64,000 nucleotides of DNA from Pseudomonas alkylphenolica. Its GTDB lineage: Bacteria > Pseudomonadota > Gammaproteobacteria > Pseudomonadales > Pseudomonadaceae. The translations under genes were made by a program, and so were the position numbers. This document shows, piece by piece, positions 14,810 to 24,600 of the stretch. The notes below the pieces were generated by a model, which was not told the origin of the DNA, searched no databases, and saw only the letters and a program-made list of their open reading frames with translations. How positions within the stretch are numbered: position 1 is the first letter of the stretch; each line of letters opens with the position of its first letter. The stretch spans positions 124,001 through 188,000 of the forward strand of contig NZ_QJRG01000034.1 in the NCBI RefSeq assembly GCF_004025535.1. Direction: 5' to 3'.

Positions 14810-16642
14810 ATGGTGTTTCGCCGCTTCGAAAGACTCATCGATATCTTCCGTGAGGCGCCCACGGCGGCGCCACCCAGCACGGTATGGCCGTTCTACCTGT
14901 ACTACCTGCGTCAGGTCTGGCCGAGTTTTGCCGCGCTGCTGGTGATCGGGTTTATCGGTGCGTTGATCGAAGTGGCACTGTTCAGCTACCTGAGCCGGAT
15001 CATCGACCTGGCTCAGGGCACGCCGTCAGCGAGTTTCTTCAGCGACCATGCCGGCGAACTGTTGTGGATGCTGGTGGTGGCGCTGATTTTGCGCCCGGTG
15101 TTTCTTGGCCTGCACGACCTGCTGGTGCACCAGACCATCAGCCCGGGGATGACCAGCATGATTCGCTGGCAGAACCACACCTTTGTGCTCAAGCAGAGCC
15201 TGAACTTCTTCCAGAGCGATTTTGCCGGACGCATTGCCCAGCGCATCATGCAGACCGGCAACTCGCTGCGCGACTCGGCCGTGCAGGCAGTGGATGCGCT
15301 GTGGCACGTGCTGATCTATGCCATCAGTTCGCTGGTGCTGTTCTTTGAGGCCGACTGGCGCCTGATGCTGCCACTGATCACCTGGATCGCCTGTTACATC
15401 GGGGCGCTCTATTACTTTGTGCCGCGGGTCAAGGAACGCTCGGTGGTCTCCTCTGACGCCCGCTCCAAGCTCATGGGGCGGATTGTCGACGGCTACACCA
15501 ACATCGCCACCCTGAAACTATTCGCCCACACCGACTTCGAACAGCAGTACGCCCGCGAAGCCATCCGCGAGCAGACGGAAAAAACCCAATTGGCGTCGCG
15601 TGTCGTCACCAGCATGGACGTGGTCATCACCAGCCTCAACGGTCTGTTGATCGTTACCACCACGGGCCTGGCCCTGTGGCTGTGGACCCAGTCATTGATC
15701 AGCGTCGGGGCCATCGCCCTGGCCACTGGCCTGGTGATCCGCATCGTCAACATGTCGGGCTGGATCATGTGGGTGGTCAACGGCATCTTTGAAAATATCG
15801 GCATGGTGCAGGATGGCCTGCAGACCATCGCCCAGCCGGTGACCGTCACCGACGTCGACAACGCACCTGAGCTCAAGGTCGATCGTGGCGCGGTGAGATT
15901 CGAGAATGTCGGTTTCCGCTATGGCAAAGGCAGCCGGATCATCGACGACCTGAACCTGGATATTCGTCCCGGCGAAAAAATCGGCCTGATCGGCCCATCG
16001 GGCGCCGGCAAGTCGACTCTGGTGAATTTGCTGTTGCGCCTGTATGACATCGAAAGTGGACGCATCCTGATCGACGGCCAGGACATTGCCCTGGTGTCCC
16101 AGGCCAGCCTGCGCGCGCAGATCGGCATGATCACCCAGGACACCTCACTGCTGCATCGCTCGATCCGCGAAAACCTGTTGTACGGCCGCCCGCAAGCCAG
16201 CGAAGCCGAGTTGTGGGAAGCGGTACGCCGGGCCCGCGCCGACGAGTTCATTCCGCAGCTATCGGACGCGCAGGGGCGCACCGGTTTCGATGCGCATGTG
16301 GGCGAGCGTGGCGTGAAGCTTTCCGGTGGCCAGCGTCAGCGTATCGCCATCGCCCGGGTGCTGCTCAAGAACGCGCCGATCCTGATCATGGACGAAGCCA
16401 CCTCGGCACTGGACTCGGAAGTCGAAGCCGCGATCCAGGAAAGCCTCGAAACGCTGATGCAGGGCAAGACCGTGATAGCCATCGCCCACCGGCTCTCGAC
16501 CATTGCCCGTATGGACCGCCTGGTAGTACTGGAAAAAGGCCGGATTGCCGAGATGGGCAGCCATGCCGAATTGCTCGCGCATCAAGGGTTGTATGCCCGG
16601 CTGTGGCATCACCAGACCGGTGGGTTTGTCGGGATCGACTGA
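14810..16642 (+). CDS. ABC exporter with fused membrane and ATPase domains
   Basis: 610 residues from the ATG at 14810 (AGGAG upstream). About six transmembrane helices occupy residues 20-330. The ATPase follows, with Walker A GPSGAGKST, signature LSGGQRQRIAIARV, Walker B ILIMDEATSALD and the H-loop in IAIAHRLST. It is the half-transporter layout of MsbA and multidrug exporters, working as a dimer in the inner membrane. Substrate not predictable. Convergent with the next gene. Confidence 0.9.
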   Translation: MVFRRFERLIDIFREAPTAAPPSTVWPFYLYYLRQVWPSFAALLVIGFIGALIEVALFSYLSRIIDLAQGTPSASFFSDHAGELLWMLVVALILRPVFLGLHDLLVHQTISPGMTSMIRWQNHTFVLKQSLNFFQSDFAGRIAQRIMQTGNSLRDSAVQAVDALWHVLIYAISSLVLFFEADWRLMLPLITWIACYIGALYYFVPRVKERSVVSSDARSKLMGRIVDGYTNIATLKLFAHTDFEQQYAREAIREQTEKTQLASRVVTSMDVVITSLNGLLIVTTTGLALWLWTQSLISVGAIALATGLVIRIVNMSGWIMWVVNGIFENIGMVQDGLQTIAQPVTVTDVDNAPELKVDRGAVRFENVGFRYGKGSRIIDDLNLDIRPGEKIGLIGPSGAGKSTLVNLLLRLYDIESGRILIDGQDIALVSQASLRAQIGMITQDTSLLHRSIRENLLYGRPQASEAELWEAVRRARADEFIPQLSDAQGRTGFDAHVGERGVKLSGGQRQRIAIARVLLKNAPILIMDEATSALDSEVEAAIQESLETLMQGKTVIAIAHRLSTIARMDRLVVLEKGRIAEMGSHAELLAHQGLYARLWHHQTGGFVGID

Positions 16643-16659
16643 GTGTAGCGATGAGGCCA

Positions 16660-17784
16660 TCAGCCCTGCCGATAAGGCAGGGCCGTGCGCGCCTCTTCTG
16701 CATAGGCCAGTACCCCGGCTCGCTCCTGCTGCAAGAAGTCCTCCACGGCGCGGCGCAAGCCCGGATGCAGCAAGTAATGCCAGGACCGGGTAATCACCGG
16801 CTCAAAGCCGCGAATCAGTTTGTGCTCACCCTGGGCACCGGCATCAAAGCGTTGAAAACCCTCGGCGATGGCAACGTCCATGCCCTGGTAGAAACAGGTC
16901 TCGAAATGCAGCCGGTCGAACTCATCCAGGCAGCCCCAGTAGCGGCCATACAAGCTGTCACCGCCGACCAGGCTGAAGGCCATGGCCACGTCACGCCCCC
17001 CCTGGCGCGCCATGACCACGCGAATGGCATTGGGCATACGCTCGGCCAGCAGGCTGAAAAACGAGCGGGTCAGATAGGGCGCACGGCGGCGCACCGCATA
17101 AGTGTTGGCGTAGCAGGCAAAGACAAAATCCCACTGTGCCTCGCTCAACTCGCCCCCCCGGTACCAGCGGAACTCGATGCCCTGCCCCGCCACCTGCTCA
17201 CGTTCCTTGCGCATCTGTTTGCGCTTGCGCGAACTGAGGCTGTCGAGAAAATCCTGAAAGTCCCGATAGCCCCGGTTTTGCCAATGAAACTGGCAGCCCA
17301 GGCGCTCCATCCAGCCTTCTCGACCGCGCATGATCGAATCAGCGTCGGCGTCGGTGAAATTGATATGGCCCCCCGAGAAGCCTTGCTCTAACAGCTCTTC
17401 AGTGAGCTGATCAACCAATGCACCAGCAGCCACAGGATCGCCAAGCAGCCGCGGACCGGTCACCGGCGAAAACGGCACTGCACACAGCAGCTTCGGGTAA
17501 TAGGCGATGCCGGCCCGCTCGCAGGCATCGGCCCAGCCGTGATCGAACACGTACTCGCCAAAGGAATGCTGCTTCACATAGGCAGGCAAGGCCGCACGCA
17601 AGGTGCCGTCGGCATCGGTCAGCAATCGGTGCGCCGGCGCCCAGCCGGTGCGCGCACTGACACTGCCGCTGTCTTCCAGACTGCTCAGGAAGGCATGGCA
17701 AACAAAGGGCTGTTGCGGCGGCACCAGGGCATCCCAGGCGGCGGCATCGAGGTCGGCGAGTTGTTGCAGGATCAGGTTCGGCAT
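16660..17784 (-). CDS. GNAT-fold protein of the DUF482 (PF04339) type
   Basis: 374 residues. The block SLSSRKRKQMRKEREQV and the later VAMAFSLVGGDSLYGRYWGC, FETCFYQGMDVAIAEGFQRF and GAQGEHKLIRGF are hallmarks of the COG3146 family, which has a FemAB/GNAT-like fold and was once proposed to act in peptidoglycan synthesis. Biochemical role not settled. It stands alone between a convergent exporter gene and the porin terminator. Confidence 0.85.
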   Translation of the reverse strand: MPNLILQQLADLDAAAWDALVPPQQPFVCHAFLSSLEDSGSVSARTGWAPAHRLLTDADGTLRAALPAYVKQHSFGEYVFDHGWADACERAGIAYYPKLLCAVPFSPVTGPRLLGDPVAAGALVDQLTEELLEQGFSGGHINFTDADADSIMRGREGWMERLGCQFHWQNRGYRDFQDFLDSLSSRKRKQMRKEREQVAGQGIEFRWYRGGELSEAQWDFVFACYANTYAVRRRAPYLTRSFFSLLAERMPNAIRVVMARQGGRDVAMAFSLVGGDSLYGRYWGCLDEFDRLHFETCFYQGMDVAIAEGFQRFDAGAQGEHKLIRGFEPVITRSWHYLLHPGLRRAVEDFLQQERAGVLAYAEEARTALPYRQG

Positions 17785-17810
17785 GGGCGCAGTCTGCCCC
17801 GTCGCGCGGA

Positions 17811-17838
17811 CAAAAAAAAGCCCCGCAACACGGGGCTG
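17811..17838 (-). terminator. Terminator of the porin gene
   Basis: Arms AGCCCCG (17819-17825) and CGGGGCT (17831-17837); on the minus strand a run of eight T follows. It lies about 30 bases past the porin stop. Confidence 0.85.
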
Positions 17839-17868
17839 AAGATCTAACGGATGAAGGAGCAGCGTTGC

Positions 17869-19182
17869 TTAGAACACGTACTGGGCGCGCATCACGAAGC
17901 CGTCGCCATCGTCGTCGCCATTGGCGTTCTGTGCGTTGTCGACTTTGGTTTTCACGTACACGCCACTGATCTTGATCGATTCGTTGGCGTACCAGTTCAG
18001 ACCCACGTTGTGCACTTTGCCTTCGATATCGTCGATGTTGGCGAAGGCGCCGTTGTCATCGTCGGTGCTCAGGTGGTCATAGCGATAGAACACTTCCCAG
18101 GCGCCGATCTGCTTGTTCGAAGGCTTGATGCCATCGAACTTGCCAAGCTTGTAGCCACGGGCTTCGCCGGTGAGGGTGTAAGCCAGTTGACCGTAGTAAC
18201 CTTCAGACTTGATGTCGGAGAAGGCGTCGTCGTCAGCCTGGGTCTTGCGCTTGATGTATTCACCCTGTGCCGAGAACGGGCCCATGGCCCAGGCCGCTTC
18301 CAGACCCCAGGCAGAGTCGGTGTCGAATGCGCCGGCCGGGGTGTTGTTGGCACCACCCAGGGTCAGGCGGTTACCGTTGGTACCGGCATCCTGACCACCA
18401 TCGGTGCTCACACCGCGCATGCCCAGACGGCTGCGGATACGGCCGTCAAAGGCGGTGTCGGAAAGGTCACGCTGAGCGTAGTTGACGCCAAAGTGCAGTA
18501 CGTTGCCCGCTTCGTGCATAGGGGCAAAAACGCCGCGCAGGTTGAACTGCTTGGTGCTGTCTCCATCTTTGTCCTGGTTGGTCGCGTCCTTGGCAAAGGC
18601 ACCGATCGAACCGTACAGCGAGTCACCCGCGTTGCCCGAAACCTGGATACCCATGCCGCCGTTGTGGGCGTTGGTCCAGTCGACCAGGTCGTAGGCGGCG
18701 GTACGCTCTTGAGCGGTAACCCACTTGGAGCTGGTGGCTTTCTCCAGACCGAATTCAGGGTCGAAACGACCGACTTTGATCTGCACCGGCTTGAAGCCGT
18801 TGTAGGCCAGGGACGCTTCGTCGAAGTAGCCGTCTTCGGAGCGGTTGTCACCGCCGGAGTTGTGCGAGAAGTCGTAGTTGATCTGGTAAGCCCAGTCGGT
18901 GTACATCACACCGCCCAGTTCCAGGTAAGCACGGCGGAAGTAACCGGCGTCGGCGTTGTTGCCATTGACGGTGTAGAAACCGTCGAAGGTGCTGTAGTCA
19001 GCCTGAACACGACCGCCCAGCTTGAAGCTGAATTCCTTGTCGGTGGTAGCGACCTCGAGGCCACCTTTGGTCTTGACTACGATATCGGCGCCGTCGGTAG
19101 TCACGGTACCCGCGAAAGCCTGGGCGGTAACGGCCATTGCCAAGGCGCTGGCTGCGAAACCTGCGAAGTGCTTACGGATCAT
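17869..19182 (-). CDS. OprP/OprO-family outer-membrane porin
   Basis: 437 residues with a signal peptide ([20 protein letters not shown], cleavage at AFA). The mature protein is an alternating beta-barrel ending in the outer-membrane signature AQYVF. Segments [18 protein letters not shown] and [17 protein letters not shown] match phosphate/pyrophosphate-selective porins OprP and OprO. Those are phosphate-starvation induced; no Pho box was verified here, so the anion specificity is open. Codon use is that of a highly expressed gene. Confidence 0.9.
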   Translation of the reverse strand: MIRKHFAGFAASALAMAVTAQAFAGTVTTDGADIVVKTKGGLEVATTDKEFSFKLGGRVQADYSTFDGFYTVNGNNADAGYFRRAYLELGGVMYTDWAYQINYDFSHNSGGDNRSEDGYFDEASLAYNGFKPVQIKVGRFDPEFGLEKATSSKWVTAQERTAAYDLVDWTNAHNGGMGIQVSGNAGDSLYGSIGAFAKDATNQDKDGDSTKQFNLRGVFAPMHEAGNVLHFGVNYAQRDLSDTAFDGRIRSRLGMRGVSTDGGQDAGTNGNRLTLGGANNTPAGAFDTDSAWGLEAAWAMGPFSAQGEYIKRKTQADDDAFSDIKSEGYYGQLAYTLTGEARGYKLGKFDGIKPSNKQIGAWEVFYRYDHLSTDDDNGAFANIDDIEGKVHNVGLNWYANESIKISGVYVKTKVDNAQNANGDDDGDGFVMRAQYVF

Positions 19183-19344
19183 CGAAGAAGCTCCCCTACT
19201 TTATGGTCTTGATAATGTTGGAAAAACACGCGGCTTGGGCCACTTGTGCTGGGGAGCGATCTTGGCGGGGGGGTATTTCAGATCAGTGGCTTTTATATAA
19301 ATCTTTTATGACAAGGGAACTTTTTACTTCGAACGCGCATAAGC

Positions 19345-19370
19345 AGAAAAGCCCCGTTGCAGGGCCTTTC
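19345..19370 (-). terminator. Probable terminator of the sigma/anti-sigma pair
   Basis: Arms AAGCCCC (19349-19355) and GGGCCTT (19362-19368) pair with one mismatch. On the minus strand the hairpin is followed by TTTTCT. It lies just after the anti-sigma stop. Confidence 0.6.
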
Positions 19371-19380
19371 CAAGGTGATT

Positions 19381-19620
19381 TCAGGGTGTGTCGTCGCTGC
19401 GTTGGGCGGCCGTCATGCGCTGGACGATTTTCTCGACATCGTCTACCGGGGCTTCCGGTAACGCCTTGATCGTCGCCTGGGTCAGGCGCATCTGCTTGAT
19501 GAAGCACCGGCAGTTTTTGCAGAACAACAGGTGCTGGCGCGCCAGCAGGTTTTCCCCGAGGGTGAGCTGCCCATCCAGGTAATCGCTGGACCGCGCGACC
19601 AGTTCCTTGCATCTCAGCAT
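19381..19620 (-). CDS. Zinc-finger anti-sigma factor
   Basis: 79 residues. The pattern H-x3-C-x2-C in RQHLLFCKNC with an upstream Cys (RCKEL) is the zinc-binding anti-sigma signature (zf-HC2 / ZAS). No membrane segment, so it is a cytosolic regulator, probably redox- or metal-sensitive, that holds the ECF sigma factor encoded just upstream. The ATG lies within the last seven bases of the sigma gene, so both are co-translated. Confidence 0.85.
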   Translation of the reverse strand: MLRCKELVARSSDYLDGQLTLGENLLARQHLLFCKNCRCFIKQMRLTQATIKALPEAPVDDVEKIVQRMTAAQRSDDTP

Positions 19621-20225
19621 TGGCCTGTTTCCTCAAAGTGTTCCAGGGTGGCAAAAACCTTCAGGCGCGCCCGGTGCAACAGCACGCGAACATTGGAGAG
19701 CGAAATGCCCAGAAGATTACAGATCTCCTCCAGTTCCAGGCCTTGGCGCTCACGCAGCACCAGCACACTGCTTTGCAATTGCGACAGGCTGAGCAAGGTG
19801 TGTTCCAGGCACTCGCGCAGTTCGTCCTGGCTGAGCAAGGCCTCCGGCGAGTCTTCATGCCAGGCCGATGGCGCCAACAGCCAATGGCCGTCACCGGCAA
19901 AGCGCTCATCACCGACCGTGCCATGCGGCGACGGCAAGTCATCGAGCAGCACTTCGCGACGATTCTGCTTGTAGCGGTTTTTTGCCGCATTGGCGGTAAT
20001 GGTCAGCAGCCAGGTCTTGAGGCTGGAACGCCTCTGGAATCCCGGCAGGCCGCGTACCACGGCCAACCAGGCATCCTGTACCGCTTCGTCAGCCTGACGG
20101 CTGCCGAGGATCGCGTACGCCACGGCGCGCATGGCGCCCTGGTACGTGGTTACCAGCTCGCTGAATGCCTGTTGATCGCTGCGCAACAGGCGTTCGAGCA
20201 GGTGTGTTTCATCATCGACCGACAT
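19614..20225 (-). CDS. ECF-family RNA polymerase sigma factor
   Basis: 203 residues from the ATG at 20225 (a GTG at 20231 is also possible). Region 2 (LVTTYQGAMRAVAYAILGSR, ADEAVQDAWLAVVRGLPGF) and region 4 (SVLVLRERQGLELEEICNLL, SLSNVRVLLHRARLKV) are both present. It probably directs a small regulon including its own operon and is held by the anti-sigma factor that follows. From memory the gene order sigma factor then FabH-like synthase is also seen at PA3285-PA3286 in P. aeruginosa. Confidence 0.9.
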   Translation of the reverse strand: MSVDDETHLLERLLRSDQQAFSELVTTYQGAMRAVAYAILGSRQADEAVQDAWLAVVRGLPGFQRRSSLKTWLLTITANAAKNRYKQNRREVLLDDLPSPHGTVGDERFAGDGHWLLAPSAWHEDSPEALLSQDELRECLEHTLLSLSQLQSSVLVLRERQGLELEEICNLLGISLSNVRVLLHRARLKVFATLEHFEETGQC

Positions 20226-20302
20226 TGCCACCTCATCCTGAACGTATGCAATGGACGCCGAGGCATGCGCGTTGTTACAGGCTGATCAGCTACACGGCCG
20301 GA

Positions 20303-21424
20303 TCAACGCTTGCGCAAGATCACGCTACCGATCGAATAGCCGGCACCGAACGAACTGAGTACCCCCAGCGAACCCGAAGCCAGGTCATCCTGGTGTTTGT
20401 GCAGGGCGATCACCGAGCCTGCCGAACTGGTGTTGGCGTAGCTGTCGAGAATCACCGGTGCTTCGTCTTCAAGCGCATCGCGACCCAGCAGCTTCTTGAC
20501 GATCAGGTGGTTCATGCTCAGGTTGGCCTGGTGCAGCCAGAAGCGTTTTACATCGCTGACACTGATGTTGTTCTCGGCCAGGTGCTGGCCGATCAGCTCG
20601 GCGACCATCGGGCAGACTTCACGGAACACCTTGCGGCCTTCCTGCACGAAGAGTTTGTCGGGGGCACCGATCCCCTCCTCGGCGGCACGGTTGAGGAAGC
20701 CGAAATTGTTGCGGATATTGTTGGAGAACTGGGTCAGCAGCTTGGTGCTGACAATGTCGAACTGATGGGCCGACGTCGCCAGGTCAGCGCGTTCGACCAG
20801 TACGGCAGTGGCGGCGTCACCAAAAATGAAGTGGCTGTCGCGGTCACGGAAGTTCAAGTGGCCGGTGCACACCTCGGGGCTGATCACCAGCACCGCACGG
20901 GCCTGGCCCAGTTGCACGCTGTTGCAAGCAGTCTGGATGCCGAAGGTCGCCGAAGAGCAGGCCACGTTCATGTCAAAGCCAAAACCGTTGATGCCCAGGG
21001 CCTGTTGTACTTCGATGGAAATGGCCGGATAGGCGCGCTGCAGGTTGGAACAGGCGACGATCACCGCGTCAACATCGGCAGCGGTACGACCGGCGCGTTG
21101 CAGCGCCTGCTCGGCAGCCGCCACGGCCATCTGGCAGAGGATCGACGGTTCGTCGTTGCTGCGCTCAGGCAGGCGCGGGGCCATGCGCTTTGGGTCGAGG
21201 ATGCCGTCTTTGTCCATGACAAAGCGGCTCTTGATTCCCGAAGCCTTCTCGATGAATGCAGCACTGGACTCGGCCAGGGCCTGCACTTCGCCGCGCTCGA
21301 TGGCCTGGGCATTGTCAGCGTTGAACTGCTGCACATAAGCGTTGAAGGATTCCACCAGCTCTTCGTTGGAGATGCTGTTGGCCGGGGTGTACAGGCCGGT
21401 GCCGCTGATGACGACGTTGTGCAC
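20303..21424 (-). CDS. FabH-like 3-oxoacyl-ACP synthase III
   Basis: 373 residues from the GTG at 21424 (AGAGGA upstream; the frame is open to 21478). The KAS III triad is complete: Cys156 in VACSSATFG, His298 in WLHQANLSM, Asn331 in SYANTSSAG. The protein resembles P. aeruginosa PA3286, which is reported to condense medium-chain acyl-CoA from beta-oxidation with malonyl-ACP, feeding degraded fatty acids back into synthesis. That role is inferred from resemblance. Nearby fadD1 and fadD2 fit with a fatty-acid recycling neighbourhood. Confidence 0.85.
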   Translation of the reverse strand: MHNVVISGTGLYTPANSISNEELVESFNAYVQQFNADNAQAIERGEVQALAESSAAFIEKASGIKSRFVMDKDGILDPKRMAPRLPERSNDEPSILCQMAVAAAEQALQRAGRTAADVDAVIVACSNLQRAYPAISIEVQQALGINGFGFDMNVACSSATFGIQTACNSVQLGQARAVLVISPEVCTGHLNFRDRDSHFIFGDAATAVLVERADLATSAHQFDIVSTKLLTQFSNNIRNNFGFLNRAAEEGIGAPDKLFVQEGRKVFREVCPMVAELIGQHLAENNISVSDVKRFWLHQANLSMNHLIVKKLLGRDALEDEAPVILDSYANTSSAGSVIALHKHQDDLASGSLGVLSSFGAGYSIGSVILRKR

Positions 21425-21626
21425 GGTCGTTCCTCTGTTCGGGGCCACTGCCCGTTCGGCAATGGCCTGTCTGATCACGTTATTGGCACCAAGGTACCAA
21501 GTTGACCTGGCAATGGCCCCTGCTGAACAGGCTCACTGCACAGTGCTGCATGCTGGCGCTGCGCCCGCCAGGTGAAAACCTGCGAACGCAGCGAATATCG
21601 GCCAAGTGTGCCACAACTACAGGGGT

Positions 21627-24600
21627 TTAGGCTTCCACCAGACTCCATTGCTTGCTCAGTCGCTTGTCGGAAACCGGCACCTTGGTGCCCAGTTGCTGTG
21701 CGAACAGCGACACCCGATATTCTTCCAGCCACCAGCGGTAGAGTGTCAGTTGCTCGTCGCGCTTGCCTTCCTGGGCGTGCTTGTCGGCGCGGGCCTTGTA
21801 CTGGCTCCACAAATTGCCCAGTTCACTGCTCCAGACCCGGTCTTTCTGAACCTGGGAACCCAGCTTCTCCAGGCGCAACTCAACGGCCTTCAGGTAGCGT
21901 GGCAACTCCTTTAGCCACAACCCTGGCGTTTCGCGGACGAAGCCCGGGTACACCAGGTTGCTCAGTTGCAGCTTGATGTCGTTGAGGGCCACGGCCTGGG
22001 CCAGGTCGATCTTGCCCTTGAAGCGCTTTTGCAGGCCATGCCAGAGCTTGAGGATGTCCAGGGTCAGTCGTGCCAGACGCTCGGCGTGCTCGGCCCATCT
22101 GCCACGTTTGCGCTCAGCCAGCGAAGCCAGCCCCGCACCATCACGCGGCAAGGTGCTTTCACCCTCGAGGATGCAGCTGTCGAGACTGGCCAGCAGGATG
22201 TCTTCCACCAGCGCTTCGATACGCCCCAGCTCGCGGTACAACAGGCCCAGTTCGGTCAATCCCGGCAGTTTGCCGCGCAGGAACTTCGCCGGCTCGGCCA
22301 ACTGCTGCAACAGCAGGCGCTGCAAGGCGCGGCGGTGCTGGAACTCGGCTTCGGCCTGGGTCGAGAAGCGCCCTTCCTTGACGGTACCGTTGTCTTCGAC
22401 CAGTGCCGGATACACCGTCATCGACAGGCCGGCAATCTTCTGCTGGGCTGTCTGCGCCACCTGGGCGAAGGCCTTGGCCTGTACCGGCTGCTGGCTCTTT
22501 TCGGTCTGCGGCACCGCCAGTGCGGCCTGGCTGGCGGCAACAAAGCGCGCGGTCAATTCGGTCAGATCACGGCCTTCGCCAAGGAACTTGCCCTCGCCGT
22601 CGACGACTTCCAGGTTCATCTTCAGGTGGCTGTCCACCTGCGCAGCAGCTTCGGCCCAGGCCTCATCGCTGACCCGCGCGCCGGTCATGCGCAACAGTTC
22701 ACGCCCCAGCGCCTGGGGCAACGAGCCTTCGGCAAAGGTCATGCGTTGCAGGGCAGCCTTGACGAAATCCGGCACGGGTACGAAGTTCTTGCGCAGCGCC
22801 TTGGGCAGGTTGCGCACCAGGGCAATGCACTTGGCTTCCAGCAGCCCCGGCACCAGCCACTCCAGACGCTCGCCCGGCAAGCTGGGCAGCAACGGCGCAG
22901 GTACCCGCACGGTAACGCCGTCGCGCGGATGGTTGGGCTCAAAGTGGTAGCTCAATGCCAGGCTCAGGTCGCCCAGGCGCAAGGTATCGGGGTACTGTGC
23001 GGCAGTGACTTCGCTGGCCTCGCGTGCAAGGACATCCTCCTCACGCATGATCAGCAGCTGAGGATCTTTCTGGCTGTTGACCCGGTACCAGCTGTCGAAG
23101 GTGGCGGTCTGATGGATTTCTGCCGGCAAGCGCGCTTCGTAGAAGCCGTAAAGGGTCTCTTCATCGGCAAGAATATCGCGGCGTCGCGCTTTGGCTTCGA
23201 GCTCGTCCAGCTGTTCGAGCAGGCGCCGGTTGGCAGTCAGGCATTTGGCTCTGGACTGGATCTCACCACCCACCAGCGCTTCGCGAATGAACAGCTCCCG
23301 CGACATCACCGGATCGATGGGCCCGAAGTGCACCGGGCGGCGCCCCACCACAATCATGCCGTACAGGGTGACCTGTTCGAACGCCACCACCTGGCCACGC
23401 TTCTTCTCCCAGTGCGGTTCAAAGTGATTTTTCTTGATCAGGTGCGTCGCCAGCGGCTCGATCCAGTCCGGTTCGATCTTGGCCACCATGCGCGCGTACA
23501 GCTTGGTGGTTTCTACCAGCTCGGCGCTCATGATCCACTGTGGTCGCTTCTTGCCCAGCCCCGAAGACGGATGTACCCAGAAGCGGCGCTGACGGGCCCC
23601 CAGGTAGTCACCATCTTCGGTTTTCTGACCGATCTGGCTGAGCAAGCCGGAGAGGATTGCCTTGTGCAGTTTCGGATAGTCCGCCGGCTCTTTGTTGATG
23701 CTCAACTGCAGGTCGCGGCAGATCAGGCTCAACTGGCGATGGGCATCGCGCCATTCACGCAGGCGCAGGTAGTTGAGGAAGTTCTTGCGGCACCAGTTGC
23801 GCAGCGGGCTGGCGGTCAGGGCCTGACGTTGCTCTTCAAACCCGCGCCATACATTGACCAGCGCGGCGAAGTCCGAGTCGGCATCTTTCCACTGCGCGTG
23901 CGCCTGGTCGGCCGCCTGCTGACGCTCGGGCGGCCGCTCGCGCGGGTCTTGTACCGACAAGGCGCTGGCCACGATCAGCAGTTCGCTGAGGCTGCCCTGC
24001 TTGGCCCCCTCCAGCAGCATGCGCCCCAGGCGTGGGTCCACTGGCAGGCGGGCCAGTTGGCGACCAAGCGGGGTGAGCTGGTTCTCGCGGTTGACCGCCG
24101 AGAGCTCTTGCAACAGGTTGAAACCGTCGCTGATGGCCTTGCCGTCCGGCGGCTCGATGAACGGGAAGGCATCGATCTCGCCCAGGCGCAGGTGGAGCAT
24201 CTGCAGGATGACCGCCGCGAGGTTGGTCCGGAGGATTTCGGGGTCGGTAAAGGCCGGCCGCGCATTGAAGTCTTCTTCGCTGTACAGGCGCACGCAAATG
24301 CCTGGCTCGACCCGGCCACAGCGACCTTTACGCTGGTTGGCACTGGCCTGCGACACCGCCTCGATGGGCAGACGCTGCACCTTGGCGCGGTAGCTGTAGC
24401 GACTGATCCGCGCGGTACCGCTGTCGATCACGTAGCGAATGCCCGGCACGGTCAAAGAGGTTTCCGCAACGTTGGTCGCCAACACCACGCGACGCCCCGG
24501 ATGGGACTGAAAAATCTTCTGTTGCTCGGCCGGCGACAGCCGCGCATACAGCGGCAGAATTTCGGTATGGCGCAGCTGGGCCTTGCGCAGCATTTCAGCG

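Noticed and set aside
17851..19212. A 453-codon plus-strand frame opposite the porin gene
   Set aside because: Shadow of a highly expressed gene; no signal or domain in the translation.
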